A stretch of DNA of 64,000 nucleotides from Actinokineospora xionganensis (lineage in GTDB: Bacteria; Actinomycetota; Actinomycetes; Mycobacteriales; Pseudonocardiaceae). Made by a program: the position numbers and the translations under genes. Positions 56,350-64,000 of the stretch are shown piece by piece. The stretch lies in assembly GCF_014323725.1 (NCBI RefSeq), contig NZ_JABVED010000003.1, positions 372,001 through 436,000 of the forward strand. Direction: 5' to 3'. Every line of letters begins with the position of its first letter. Position 1 is the first letter of the stretch. The notes beneath the pieces were generated by a model, which had not been told where the DNA came from, made no database searches, and saw nothing but the letters and a program-made list of their open reading frames with translations.

Positions 56350-56472
56350 ATGGTCGTCGGTAACGCCGGGCCGGTTCGGTCCGACATGTTGCGGCAAGCG
56401 TCACAGCTTCGGGCGACCGCGATGCGCCGCGTCCTTAACTGGGGTAGTTGTCCGTTCGAGCTAGCCGAGTAA
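56350..56472 (+). CDS. Candidate small ORF upstream of the conservon (40 aa)
   Basis: ATG 56350 is preceded by GAGGAGAGCAGG and opens a 40-residue frame (MVVGNAGPVRSDMLRQASQL... ending FELAE) that stops 36 bases before the sensor kinase gene. It has no known family and a mixed amphipathic make-up. It could be a leader peptide or simply an untranslated leader. Confidence 0.35.
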   Translation: MVVGNAGPVRSDMLRQASQLRATAMRRVLNWGSCPFELAE

Positions 56473-56508
56473 CGGGCTACTGGCTCAGATGCAAGGAGTG
56501 TGCAGGCA

Positions 56509-59500
56509 GTGCCCGATCACACCGCCGGGGCCGAGCTAGGCCCTGGAAAATTCGGTGGCGTCGTGTCCGACCGGGATGCGGCGCGATCCGCCGCGCCCAA
56601 GACGCCCGGCCGCAAGACGGTCGAGGGCGGTTCCCGCTGGCGGCTGCGCAACTGGCGCCTGCGGACCAAGCTGATCGCGGTCCTCATGGTCCCGGTCATC
56701 ACCGCCATCGCCCTGGGCGTGCTCCGCGCCGACAACGAGTTGCAGCGCGCCGCCGACTTCGACGAAGCCGCCGCGGACATCAGCTCGACCCTCGACGTCG
56801 TCGCGCTCGTCCACGAGCTGCAGAACGAACGTAACCTGGTCGTCGCCCATGTCGCGGGCAAGCGACAGGGTGATGTCGGCAACATCCAGGCGCAGTTCCA
56901 GAAGACCAACGCCACCCTCGCCCGGCTCGCGCAGGCCGCGAAGACCGTCGAAGCGGAGCGGGAGGACGCCCGGCTGCTGATGCCGCTGGCCAACCGCCTC
57001 TCCGCCGTCGAGTCGGTCCGCACCGCCGCGATGAGCAGCGAATACCCCGACGTCGGCGTCTACGGCGCGTACACCTCCCTGCTGGAGGCCGTGCTGGCCG
57101 CGGGTTCGGAGTTCACCGCGTCGCTCGGCGACCCGGAGATCAACCGCCTCGCCAGCGCCGCGCTCAGCGTCGTGGAGAGCAAGGAGTTCCTGGGCAGGCA
57201 GAACTCGATCCTGATGATCGCCGCCATCCGGGACAACTTCCCCTCCGGCATGCTCGAGATGGCCCGCGGCGCCGAGGCCAGCTACGCCGCCTCCGTCGCC
57301 AACTTCCGCGCCAACGCCGAGCCGGTCGAGTCGCAGTTCTACTCCGACACGTTCTCCGGCGCCGAGGTCGACCACCGCGAGTCCACCAAGCAGCTCGCCT
57401 TCTACCACGCCTCACGGGACCAGCCCCTGGGCATCTCGATCGACTCGCTGCGCGAGGACGCCAGGGCCACCGCCGAGGCGCTGCGCAAGGTCGAGATCTC
57501 GCTGCTGGAGAAGCTGCGGTCGAAAGCCATCGCGGCCGCCGACACGGCCAAGGTCGATGCCTGGCGCGACGCCGCGATCGTCCTCGCCGCCGTGCTGCTC
57601 GCCCTGATCGTCACCCTGATCGTCGCCCGCTCGCTGCTGGTGCCGCTGCGCGTGCTGCGCCGCGACGCCCTGGACGTGGCGAACCGGCGGCTGCCCGAGA
57701 CGGTGCAGCGAATCCTCGCCGACCCGGACCCGGTCGAGGCCGCCAAGAACGCGGTCGAGCCGGTCCCGGTGTTCACCCGCGAGGAGACCGGCCAGCTCGC
57801 CCGCTCGTTCGACGCCGTGCACGACCAGGCGGTCCGGATGGCGACCGAGCAGGCCCTGCTGCGTGACAACATCAACTCGATCTTCGTCAACCTCTCCCGG
57901 CGCAGCCAGACGCTCGTCGAGCGCCAGCTGTCGCTGATCGACCGGCTCGAGCAGGACGAGCAGGACCCGGACCAGCTCGCCAGCCTCTTCGAGCTCGACC
58001 ACCTCGCGACCCGGATGCGGCGTAACTCCGAAAGCCTCCTGGTGCTCTCCGGCTCCGGCCTGAGCCGCCAGCTCAGCCGCCCGGTGCCCGCCGCGGAGGT
58101 CGTCGGCGCCGCGGTGTCCGAGGTCGAGCAGTACGCCCGCATCGAGGTGCTGTCGGCGCCGGACATCGCCGTGCAGGGCCGCGCCGTCTCCGACCTCGTC
58201 CACCTGATCGCCGAACTGCTGGACAACGCGACCTCGTTCTCCGAGCCGGAGAAGAAGGTCTACGTCCGGATGGCGGTGACCAGGAAGAAGGAACTCGCCA
58301 TCCAGATCACCGACTCCGGCGTCGGCATGAACGAGGACGAGATCGAGAACGCCAACACCCGCCTCGCCGACCCGCCCGACCTCGACGTCGCCGTGACCAG
58401 GCGAATGGGTCTGTACGTGGTCGCCCGGCTGGCCAAGCGGCACGACATCGTCGTGCGGCTGCGCGACAACGAGGACATCGAGGGCGGCCTGATCGCCCGG
58501 ATCACCGTCCCCGCGGGCCTGGTCCACGGCTCCGGCGCCCCGGCGCAGACCAACAACATCATCTCTCCGATCGCCCTGCCGCCCGCCATCGGCGACACGG
58601 CGGCCAAGGCGAGTGGCATCGCGGGCGCGTTCACCGGCAGCATGCCGCGACTGCGCTCCGACGGCGGCGTGGTGGCCGAGTCCCCGGTGGAGCGCTCCGC
58701 CGCGCAGGTCACCGGCTACCCGCCGTTCCAGCCGAGCTTCGGCGCGGAGAAGATCGACGACACCGGCGGCTGGGGTCCCCCCGCCTCCCCGGAAGAGATC
58801 AACTCCGCGCTCAACGGCCACATCTACGACGACTCGGGGGTCGGACTGTTCGGCACCCCGATGCCGGAGCAGCCCTACGACGACGAGGCCAACGGCGCCT
58901 ACGCGTACGAACCGCCGCCCCGGCCCGCCGAGCAGACCCACGGCGGCGACGCCCCCACGGAGCGGCTGCCGATCTACGAAGCCGTCCTGTCGCAGTGGTT
59001 CGAAGCGGGCGACACCGGCTCCACCCCCGCCGCCAACGGCAACCCGCCCGCGAACGGCACGATCAACGGCGCACTGACCCCGGCCGAGCCCGAGACCGAC
59101 CACCGCACCGAGCCCCGGGCCGAGGCCGTCGAGGCGCCCGTCGCGGCCGTCGAGCCCGAGCCCGCACCGGAGCCCGAACCGGCCCCCGTCATCGATCCCT
59201 GGGTTTCCCCTGGTGACGACGGTTGGCAGCGGGCCCGTGCACTGCTCGACCACAGTGCTGACACCATGACTACCGCAGGACTGCCCAAGCGGGTCCCCAA
59301 AGCCCACTTGGTCCCCGGTTCGGCAGCGCCAAGGGAGGAGACCACCGGCGAACAGCCGGCGGTGCCTCCACTGCCTCCCCGCACGGCGGACGCGATCCGC
59401 GGCCGCATGTCGAGCTTCCAACAAGGGGTTCGGCGGGGCCGACACGCCCTTGTCGACGCTTACCCTGGTGACCAGACCGGTTCAGACGAGAGCCGCCAAG

Positions 59501-59517
59501 ACGAGGAGCAGGAGTGA
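56509..59517 (+). CDS. Nitrate/nitrite-sensor-like histidine kinase of a conservon (CvnA type)
   Basis: About 1,002 residues. TM1 ([18 protein letters not shown]) and TM2 ([19 protein letters not shown]) flank a helical NIT-type sensor domain (about 60-340). A HAMP linker, a degenerate dimerisation helix and a HATPase domain follow ([17 protein letters not shown]-box, [13 protein letters not shown]). The last 350 residues are Pro/Glu-rich and disordered. GTG 56500 and 56509 are both possible; AAGGAG is one base from the first and 10 from the second, so 56509 is used. The stop overlaps the roadblock gene. Confidence 0.9.
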   Translation: MPDHTAGAELGPGKFGGVVSDRDAARSAAPKTPGRKTVEGGSRWRLRNWRLRTKLIAVLMVPVITAIALGVLRADNELQRAADFDEAAADISSTLDVVALVHELQNERNLVVAHVAGKRQGDVGNIQAQFQKTNATLARLAQAAKTVEAEREDARLLMPLANRLSAVESVRTAAMSSEYPDVGVYGAYTSLLEAVLAAGSEFTASLGDPEINRLASAALSVVESKEFLGRQNSILMIAAIRDNFPSGMLEMARGAEASYAASVANFRANAEPVESQFYSDTFSGAEVDHRESTKQLAFYHASRDQPLGISIDSLREDARATAEALRKVEISLLEKLRSKAIAAADTAKVDAWRDAAIVLAAVLLALIVTLIVARSLLVPLRVLRRDALDVANRRLPETVQRILADPDPVEAAKNAVEPVPVFTREETGQLARSFDAVHDQAVRMATEQALLRDNINSIFVNLSRRSQTLVERQLSLIDRLEQDEQDPDQLASLFELDHLATRMRRNSESLLVLSGSGLSRQLSRPVPAAEVVGAAVSEVEQYARIEVLSAPDIAVQGRAVSDLVHLIAELLDNATSFSEPEKKVYVRMAVTRKKELAIQITDSGVGMNEDEIENANTRLADPPDLDVAVTRRMGLYVVARLAKRHDIVVRLRDNEDIEGGLIARITVPAGLVHGSGAPAQTNNIISPIALPPAIGDTAAKASGIAGAFTGSMPRLRSDGGVVAESPVERSAAQVTGYPPFQPSFGAEKIDDTGGWGPPASPEEINSALNGHIYDDSGVGLFGTPMPEQPYDDEANGAYAYEPPPRPAEQTHGGDAPTERLPIYEAVLSQWFEAGDTGSTPAANGNPPANGTINGALTPAEPETDHRTEPRAEAVEAPVAAVEPEPAPEPEPAPVIDPWVSPGDDGWQRARALLDHSADTMTTAGLPKRVPKAHLVPGSAAPREETTGEQPAVPPLPPRTADAIRGRMSSFQQGVRRGRHALVDAYPGDQTGSDESRQDEEQE

Positions 59518-59939
59518 CGACCGCGTCAGTACAGCAGCCCGGCAGCTTCGGGTGGCTCATCACCGATTTCGTTCGCCAGGTCCCCGGCGTCGCGCACGCC
59601 GTGGTGGTCTCCGCCGACGGACTGCTGTTGGCCGGATCGCAGGGCTTGCCCCGCGATCGCGCCGAACAGCTCTCCGCGGTGGCGTCCGGCCTGGTGAGCC
59701 TCACCGCCGGTGCCGCGAGGTGCTTCGAAGCGGGCGGAGTCAACCAGACCGTGGTCGAGATGGACCGCGGTTACCTGTTCCTGATGTCGATCTCGGACGG
59801 CTCGTGCCTCGCGGTGCTCGCTGCTCCGAACTGCGACATCGGACTGGTCGCCTACGAGATGACCCTCCTGGTCGAGCGAGTCGGCCAGCAGATGACGCCC
59901 GAGCTGCGCGCGCAGCTTCAGGGCTCGCAGCGCAGGTAA
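59514..59939 (+). CDS. Roadblock/LC7-domain protein (CvnB type)
   Basis: 141 residues: [75 protein letters not shown]. Roadblock proteins act with small GTPases as regulators. GTG 59514 is in a GTGA overlap with the kinase gene. Second gene of the four-gene conservon. Confidence 0.94.
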   Translation: MTTASVQQPGSFGWLITDFVRQVPGVAHAVVVSADGLLLAGSQGLPRDRAEQLSAVASGLVSLTAGAARCFEAGGVNQTVVEMDRGYLFLMSISDGSCLAVLAAPNCDIGLVAYEMTLLVERVGQQMTPELRAQLQGSQRR

Positions 59940-59963
59940 TCGAGACGGCGGGGTGAGAGCGCG

Positions 59964-60656
59964 ATGAGTACGGGGCGCCGGGCGACCGGCAGGCGTACCG
60001 AGGACGACTTCTCCTACCGGGACCTGTTCGGCTCGGACTCCCGCTTCGGCGAATCCGACCTCGACGAACCCCTGGATGAGCCCGAGCGGAGGCTGACGGA
60101 GATGTCGGAACGCGGCTGGGAGGACCTGCCCGAACATGGCATCGGCGACCCGCCGAACCGGTTCGACATCGATGGGTTCCGGGCGAGGCTCTTCGGTGGG
60201 CCAAGCGCGGCGCTGTACGGCGACTCGGGTATCCCCGCGCAGTCCGACTGGGACAGCAAGGAGATCCCCGCGGTCCCGACGTTCGACCCGGAGCCGGAGC
60301 ACGACCCGCTGCAGGAAACCGGTTCACTGGTGCGCCCGTACACCAAGACCGGTGGTCGGACCCGCTCCGACTACGACCTGGCGATCGAGGCTCTGGTGTC
60401 CACCAGTGACCGAGGCCGGGTCCCCGACGCGGCGGTGCGCCCGGAGCACAGATCCATCTGCGGCCTGTGCCTGGATACCCGTTCGGTCGCCGAGGTCGCC
60501 GCGCACCTGCGGCTTCCGCTCGGCGTCGCCCGGGTCCTGATCGGGGACATGGCGGGAATGGGCCTGGTCTCGATCCACCAGAGCGGCATGGTCGTGGGCG
60601 ACCGGCCGTCGATCGAATTCATGGAAAGGGTGCTCAGTGGGCTCCGCAGGCTCTAG
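59964..60656 (+). CDS. DUF742-domain protein with long N-terminal extension (CvnC type)
   Basis: 230 residues. The C-terminal 120 form the DUF742 winged-helix-like domain (SLVRPYTKTGGRTRSDYDLAIEALV, EHRSICGLCLDTRSVAEVAAHL, LGVARVLIGDMAGMGLVSIHQ). The N-terminal 110 residues are acidic and low-complexity, nearly doubling the usual length of about 120-130. ATG 59964. Its last 20 bases overlap the GTPase gene. Confidence 0.92.
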   Translation: MSTGRRATGRRTEDDFSYRDLFGSDSRFGESDLDEPLDEPERRLTEMSERGWEDLPEHGIGDPPNRFDIDGFRARLFGGPSAALYGDSGIPAQSDWDSKEIPAVPTFDPEPEHDPLQETGSLVRPYTKTGGRTRSDYDLAIEALVSTSDRGRVPDAAVRPEHRSICGLCLDTRSVAEVAAHLRLPLGVARVLIGDMAGMGLVSIHQSGMVVGDRPSIEFMERVLSGLRRL

Positions 60657-61242
60657 TCCTCTCAGCGCGCGTGGCGCGGCACCGCAGCCGACCACCTCGG
60701 CCAAGATCGTGGTGGCCGGCGGGTTCGGTGTGGGCAAGACGACCCTGGTCGGCTCGGTCTCCGAGATCGTTCCGCTGACCACCGAGGCCGTCATGACCGA
60801 GGCCAGCGTGGACGTCGACGACCTGTCGTCGACGCCGAACAAGACGACCACCACGGTGGCGATGGACTTCGGTCGCGTCTCGCTCGACTCCGACCTGATC
60901 CTGTACCTGTTCGGTACGCCGGGTCAGCACCGATTCTGGTTCATGTGGGACGACTTGGTCCGCGGCGCCATCGGCGCCATCGTCCTGGTCGACACCCGGC
61001 GCCTGGCCGACGCGTTCGCGTCCATCGACTTCTTCGAGGACCGCGGACTGCCGTACATCATCGCGCTGAACTGTTTCGACCGCGTCCTGCACCACCGCAT
61101 CGACGACGTGCGCGACGCGCTCACCGTCGAGCCTTCGGTGCCGATCGTGACCACCGACGCGCGTGACCGCGACTCCACCAAGGAAGCGCTCATCACCCTC
61201 GTCCAACACGCCATGCAACAACGCATGTCCCGCGCCGTCTAG
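60637..61242 (+). CDS. MglA/Arf-like small GTPase of a conservon (CvnD type)
   Basis: 201 residues. P-loop GGFGVGKTTL, switch region with TTTTVAMDFG, G3 LFGTPGQHRF, and a G4-like LNCFDR in place of NKxD. Such GTPases work with the roadblock and DUF742 proteins downstream of the membrane kinase. GTG 60637 lies inside the DUF742 gene. Last gene of the operon, followed by the long inverted repeat at 61250. Confidence 0.94.
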   Translation: MGSAGSSPLSARGAAPQPTTSAKIVVAGGFGVGKTTLVGSVSEIVPLTTEAVMTEASVDVDDLSSTPNKTTTTVAMDFGRVSLDSDLILYLFGTPGQHRFWFMWDDLVRGAIGAIVLVDTRRLADAFASIDFFEDRGLPYIIALNCFDRVLHHRIDDVRDALTVEPSVPIVTTDARDRDSTKEALITLVQHAMQQRMSRAV

Positions 61243-61249
61243 CCCGGGG

Positions 61250-61410
61250 TCGCCTTCCCATACGGTCGCGAGTCCAATGTTCAAAACAACGAGTCCAACG
61301 TTCAGAACATCGACTTCCACTTTCACGTCACCGTGAGCTGGGACTTCGGATGTTCTGAACGTTGGACTCGTTGTTTTGAACGTTGGACTCGCGACCGTAT
61401 GGGAAGGCGA
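61250..61410. repeat. Long near-perfect inverted repeat of 21-nt units (element 3)
   Basis: Arms 61250-61311 and 61349-61410 are 62 nt with a single mismatch and a 37-nt loop. The arms start TCGCCTTCCCATACGGTCGC, then run into two 21-nt units, GCGAGTCCAA.GTTCAAAACA and ACGAGTCCAACGTTCAGAAC. It fills the gap between two convergent genes. Same unit and period as element 1. Confidence 0.9.
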
Positions 61411-61418
61411 CCAGCGGG

Positions 61419-63668
61419 TCAGTCGTCGACCAACGCCGCGCTGGTTATGCGGTGGACTGGGAGGCGGTGGAGGTCGTCGCCGGTGGGGTCGTGGCCTTCG
61501 ACGACGCCGCCGCCCAGGCGGACTGGTATGAGGACGCGTTGGACGGCGCTGCCGTGGCCGTCGACCATGCCGATCCAGACCTTGCTGCCGTCCTGGATGG
61601 CCGTTTTCAGCAGGGCCATCACCTCCGCCAGGTTCGCCCCGCCGGAGCTCGGCGACACCGGGCGGCTGCGCCTGCTCTCCGCCGCGCGGTCGCCCGCCCG
61701 CATGCTCCGCACGATGTCGGACAGCTGCTCGGGGTCGGCCACCCGCGTGCCGGCGGGCCTGCGCAACGCCCGCGTGGCCGTCTGCACCCGCCTGCCGGTG
61801 GGACGCAGGTCGACGACCTGTCCGTCGACGTCCTCCGCCGCCGGGGTGAACCCGACGGCACGCAGCTCGTCGAGAATCTCCAGCAGCGGAACCGGGCTGA
61901 TCAGCACCGTCGGCGCGATCCGACGCAGCCGCAGCGACGTCGCCACCGGGTGCGCCGCCACCTCCGCGACCAGCGCCGGGTCGTCGCAGCGCAGGAACGA
62001 CGTGGCCGCGCCGCCGCGCAGCCTCCCGTGCCTGCGGGCGACGTCGTCGATCAGGTAGGTCAGCGACTGCGGGATCGGCGTGCGGGACCGCAGCCGGAAT
62101 AGTTCGTGCAGGTCGGCGGCGGTGCGGCCGACGTCGAGCGCGCGCCGGATCGACGTCTCCGACACCCGGTAGACCGTGGCGCTGCCCGCGGACTCGACGT
62201 CGGCGACCTCGCCGACCTGGGCGGCCAGGTGCGGTTCGAGCACGCCGGGGGCGACGACGGTGAGGTCGGCCTGCACCAGGAAGTGGTCGATCGGCTCGGG
62301 CATCGCCTCGGCCATCCGCTTCGCGGAGGCCGCGGCGCCCTCGTCGAGCAGCGCCCGGCCTGGTCCGCTCACCGCGCCGAGGGCGACGACGCCGAGAGCG
62401 GAGGCCTCGGTCAGGGTCCAGCGGACGATCTCGTCGCGCAGCCTGCCGCCGCGCCGGGGGGCGCGCCAGGCGAGGACGGCGGCGAGTTCGTCGGGGGAGA
62501 CGATGCCGGTGCCGGGTTTGAGGTCGGTGAGGGCGGTCAGCACCCGCAGCCGCTCCAGCGGCGCGACCGGGCGGCGCAGGTCCTCCGACAGCGGCGCGAG
62601 CAGCTTGTCCTTGCCGTCGCGCAGCCCGCCGAGGCCGGGGAGTCGCGGCAGGTCGAGCCACGCGGTCGCGAGCGTCGCCCAGCGGTTGGCGGGGGAGGCG
62701 GCGAGCCAGAGGTCGGCGTGGTTGGTCGGCACCCACTCGGGGATCACGGTGTCGGTCTCGGCGACCAGGCTCGCGCCGAACGCAAGCTCCACGAGCAGTG
62801 TCGCCTGCCGCTCGCTGATCTCGAGGGCCTTGGTCAGCCGCCGCACGTCGCGCACGCCGATGCCGCCGGACTTAAGCGTCGTGGCGGGATCGTCGGACCA
62901 CATGTGGATGAGGGCTTCCATGTGCCGCAACACTTCAAGCGTCTCACTCGCCGCCGTGGCGTCCACAGTGGACTGCTTGTTCGTGGCGGTGTGCAGGGTC
63001 GGCTCGGTAAGGGCGCCGGTGCGCTCCCGGCGGACGGCCAGCCCGACCTCGCGCGGCAGTTCGACGGTCTGCGCGTCCACCCGCAGCAGCAGGCCGCGGG
63101 CGAGCAGCCGCTGGATCGGGGTCCGCGCGTCGGCCAGCGGAAGGATCTCCGCGGCGTCCTTCGTGCGTCCGACCGGCTGCCCGTGCGCGAGGGCGGTGAC
63201 GACCTTGCGCTCGTCGTCCTCGATCTCGGCGAGCAGCACGGACACGTCGACGTCGGTCAGCGAAGGTGAGGACCGGCCCAGCCCGCCCGGGTAGAGGCCG
63301 CCCGCCTCCCGGGCGGCGGGGACCAGACTGATCCCGTCGTCCTCGCCCCAGGCCAGGATCATGGTGCGCAGCGTGTCGGCCGCCTCCTTGAGCCGCTCGG
63401 GCGGCACGTCGAGCAGGCCTTCGAGCGGCACGGGCTGCTTGTCCGCGCCCGCCGTGAGCAGCGCGTCGAGCACGGCGAGGGTGAACGTGTCGAGCCCCTC
63501 GGCCGCCCTGGCCACGGACGCGCGGGTCCCGGCCCTGGTGGCGAGCACCGTCGTGTCGGCGGGCCGTGGCGTGGCCAGGTCGGGGCGCACGCGCAGCACC
63601 TCGGTCAGCGCCTCGTCGTCCCGGGCGCGCAGCCAATCGGTGAGCGTGGTGCTGGACACCCTGACCAC
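61419..63668 (-). CDS. Helicase-associated (XPB/Ssl2-like N-terminal type) protein, Rv0862c-like
   Basis: 749 residues, no membrane or signal segments. It has no intact Walker A or DEAD box; Leu/Arg/Ala-rich winged-helix-like repeats run throughout (TLTDWLRARDDEALTEVL, LDTFTLAVLDALL, HFLVQADLTVVAPGVLEPHLAAQVG, SLTYLIDDVARRHG). The size and pattern match M. tuberculosis Rv0862c, which neighbours the XPB helicase there. GTG 63668 is used (an in-frame GTG 63659 is close); the longer frame to 63803 overlaps the divergent small gene. A role with the XPB helicase at 48627 is an inference. Confidence 0.82.
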   Translation of the reverse strand: MVRVSSTTLTDWLRARDDEALTEVLRVRPDLATPRPADTTVLATRAGTRASVARAAEGLDTFTLAVLDALLTAGADKQPVPLEGLLDVPPERLKEAADTLRTMILAWGEDDGISLVPAAREAGGLYPGGLGRSSPSLTDVDVSVLLAEIEDDERKVVTALAHGQPVGRTKDAAEILPLADARTPIQRLLARGLLLRVDAQTVELPREVGLAVRRERTGALTEPTLHTATNKQSTVDATAASETLEVLRHMEALIHMWSDDPATTLKSGGIGVRDVRRLTKALEISERQATLLVELAFGASLVAETDTVIPEWVPTNHADLWLAASPANRWATLATAWLDLPRLPGLGGLRDGKDKLLAPLSEDLRRPVAPLERLRVLTALTDLKPGTGIVSPDELAAVLAWRAPRRGGRLRDEIVRWTLTEASALGVVALGAVSGPGRALLDEGAAASAKRMAEAMPEPIDHFLVQADLTVVAPGVLEPHLAAQVGEVADVESAGSATVYRVSETSIRRALDVGRTAADLHELFRLRSRTPIPQSLTYLIDDVARRHGRLRGGAATSFLRCDDPALVAEVAAHPVATSLRLRRIAPTVLISPVPLLEILDELRAVGFTPAAEDVDGQVVDLRPTGRRVQTATRALRRPAGTRVADPEQLSDIVRSMRAGDRAAESRRSRPVSPSSGGANLAEVMALLKTAIQDGSKVWIGMVDGHGSAVQRVLIPVRLGGGVVEGHDPTGDDLHRLPVHRITSAALVDD

Positions 63669-63738
63669 GGTATACGGCCCGTGGTTCCGGTAATCTCCGT
63701 ACTCGCGAAACCTGTTCGTGTGATCCCAAGGAGGAGCC

Positions 63739-63927
63739 GTGGCGAAGGCCGCCAAGAGCCACCGTGTCGACCCGCACTGGGCGGGGGACGACGACCACGG
63801 CACGCACCCGGTGAGCGAGCTGACCTCGGACCGCCAGGGCGCTCTCTCGCCCTACGGCGACGTCACGTTCCCGCTGGAGCAGGTGCCCTACCAGCACCCC
63901 GTCACGGAGATCAACAAGACCCGCTGA
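63739..63927 (+). CDS. Small conserved actinobacterial protein, unknown function
   Basis: 62 residues, polar and His/Asp-rich (KSHRVDPHWAGDDDHGTHPV, GDVTFPLEQVPYQHPVTEI). GTG 63739 has an excellent AGGAGGAG site and a hairpin terminator follows, so the gene is real. Genes of this size stand divergent to the Rv0862c-type gene in relatives. No function is known. Confidence 0.75.
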   Translation: MAKAAKSHRVDPHWAGDDDHGTHPVSELTSDRQGALSPYGDVTFPLEQVPYQHPVTEINKTR

Positions 63928-63936
63928 CCCGCGGGC

Positions 63937-63961
63937 GGCAGGCGGTGGACCACCGCCTGCC
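63937..63961 (+). terminator. Hairpin terminator after the small conserved gene
   Basis: GGCAGGCGGTGG pairs with CCACCGCCTGCC, giving up to a 12-bp stem, 9 bases past the stop codon. Confidence 0.8.
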
Positions 63962-64000
63962 TCGGGAACGGCGTGACCTGCGCCTACTACCGGTCAGTAC

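Noticed and set aside
57412-59445. 677-codon minus-strand frame opposite the conservon kinase
   Set aside because: Shadow of the kinase gene; no domain and no ribosome site.

Overview
The window is high-GC actinobacterial DNA. The ectoine genes, a DasR regulator with its dre site, SARP regulators, a roadblock conservon, type VII-type toxin cassettes and GTG-rich starts with GTGA/ATGA overlaps all point to a filamentous actinomycete, most like Pseudonocardiaceae. The family placement is an inference. No tRNA, rRNA, CRISPR array or intact insertion sequence was seen.

Layout. 1-2.4 kb: the end of an ectoine/hydroxyectoine operon (ectB cut by the window edge, then ectC, ectD). 2.7-5.5 kb: an AfsR-type SARP/NB-ARC/TPR regulator. 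5.8-12.3 kb: an SGNH hydrolase, a DUF3159 membrane protein, and an amino-sugar block (N-acetylglucosamine-type kinase, HxlR regulator, SIS-domain deaminase-like enzyme) beside dasR. A perfect dre core lies in the SIS gene promoter, and dasR is coupled to a DHA2 drug exporter. 12.3-15.7 kb: a minus-strand toxin cassette (YbaB-like, EspC-like and WXG-like proteins, separate toxin gene, putative immunity gene) ending in endonuclease V. 15.8-20.7 kb: lipoprotein, secreted metalloprotease, small SARP, threonine dehydratase, DUF397/XRE pair, small membrane protein. 20.8-23.8 kb: NUDIX hydrolase and a second, plus-strand toxin/immunity cassette.

23.8-44.2 kb is a conserved actinobacterial backbone whose order follows M. 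tuberculosis Rv0414c-Rv0440: thiE / TPP riboswitch-thiO-thiS-thiG, thiD-thiC with a second TPP riboswitch, def, a DUF3263 gene, a VirR-like gene, a CDC48-type ATPase, pssA, psd, moeA and groEL with two tandem CIRCE operators. Inserted in it are a MarR regulator, a BacNav-type ion channel, a zinc-ribbon protein, a LysE exporter, a subtilisin-inhibitor protein, an AIM24 protein and a Ser/Thr kinase. 44.3-50.3 kb: Uma2 nuclease-like protein, menC, a stand-alone LigD-type polymerase coupled to a NADAR protein, an F420/FMN split-barrel protein, a serine hydrolase and an XPB-type helicase. 50.4-52.5 kb: two intact LppU-like membrane proteins and a decayed third copy. 52.5-55.9 kb: a SsuABC/TauABC-like ABC transporter. 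56.5-61.2 kb: a cvnABCD-type conservon. 61.4-63.9 kb: a helicase-associated protein (Rv0862c type) and a small conserved protein.

The most unusual non-coding feature is a family of three long inverted repeats (5422-5605, 32130-32307, 61250-61410). Their arms are built from tandem 21-nt units with a GAGTTC/GAGTCC core. A fourth, direct 21-nt-periodic array lies at 39011-39094. They fall outside genes and form predicted stems of 48-69 bp, far longer than an ordinary terminator.
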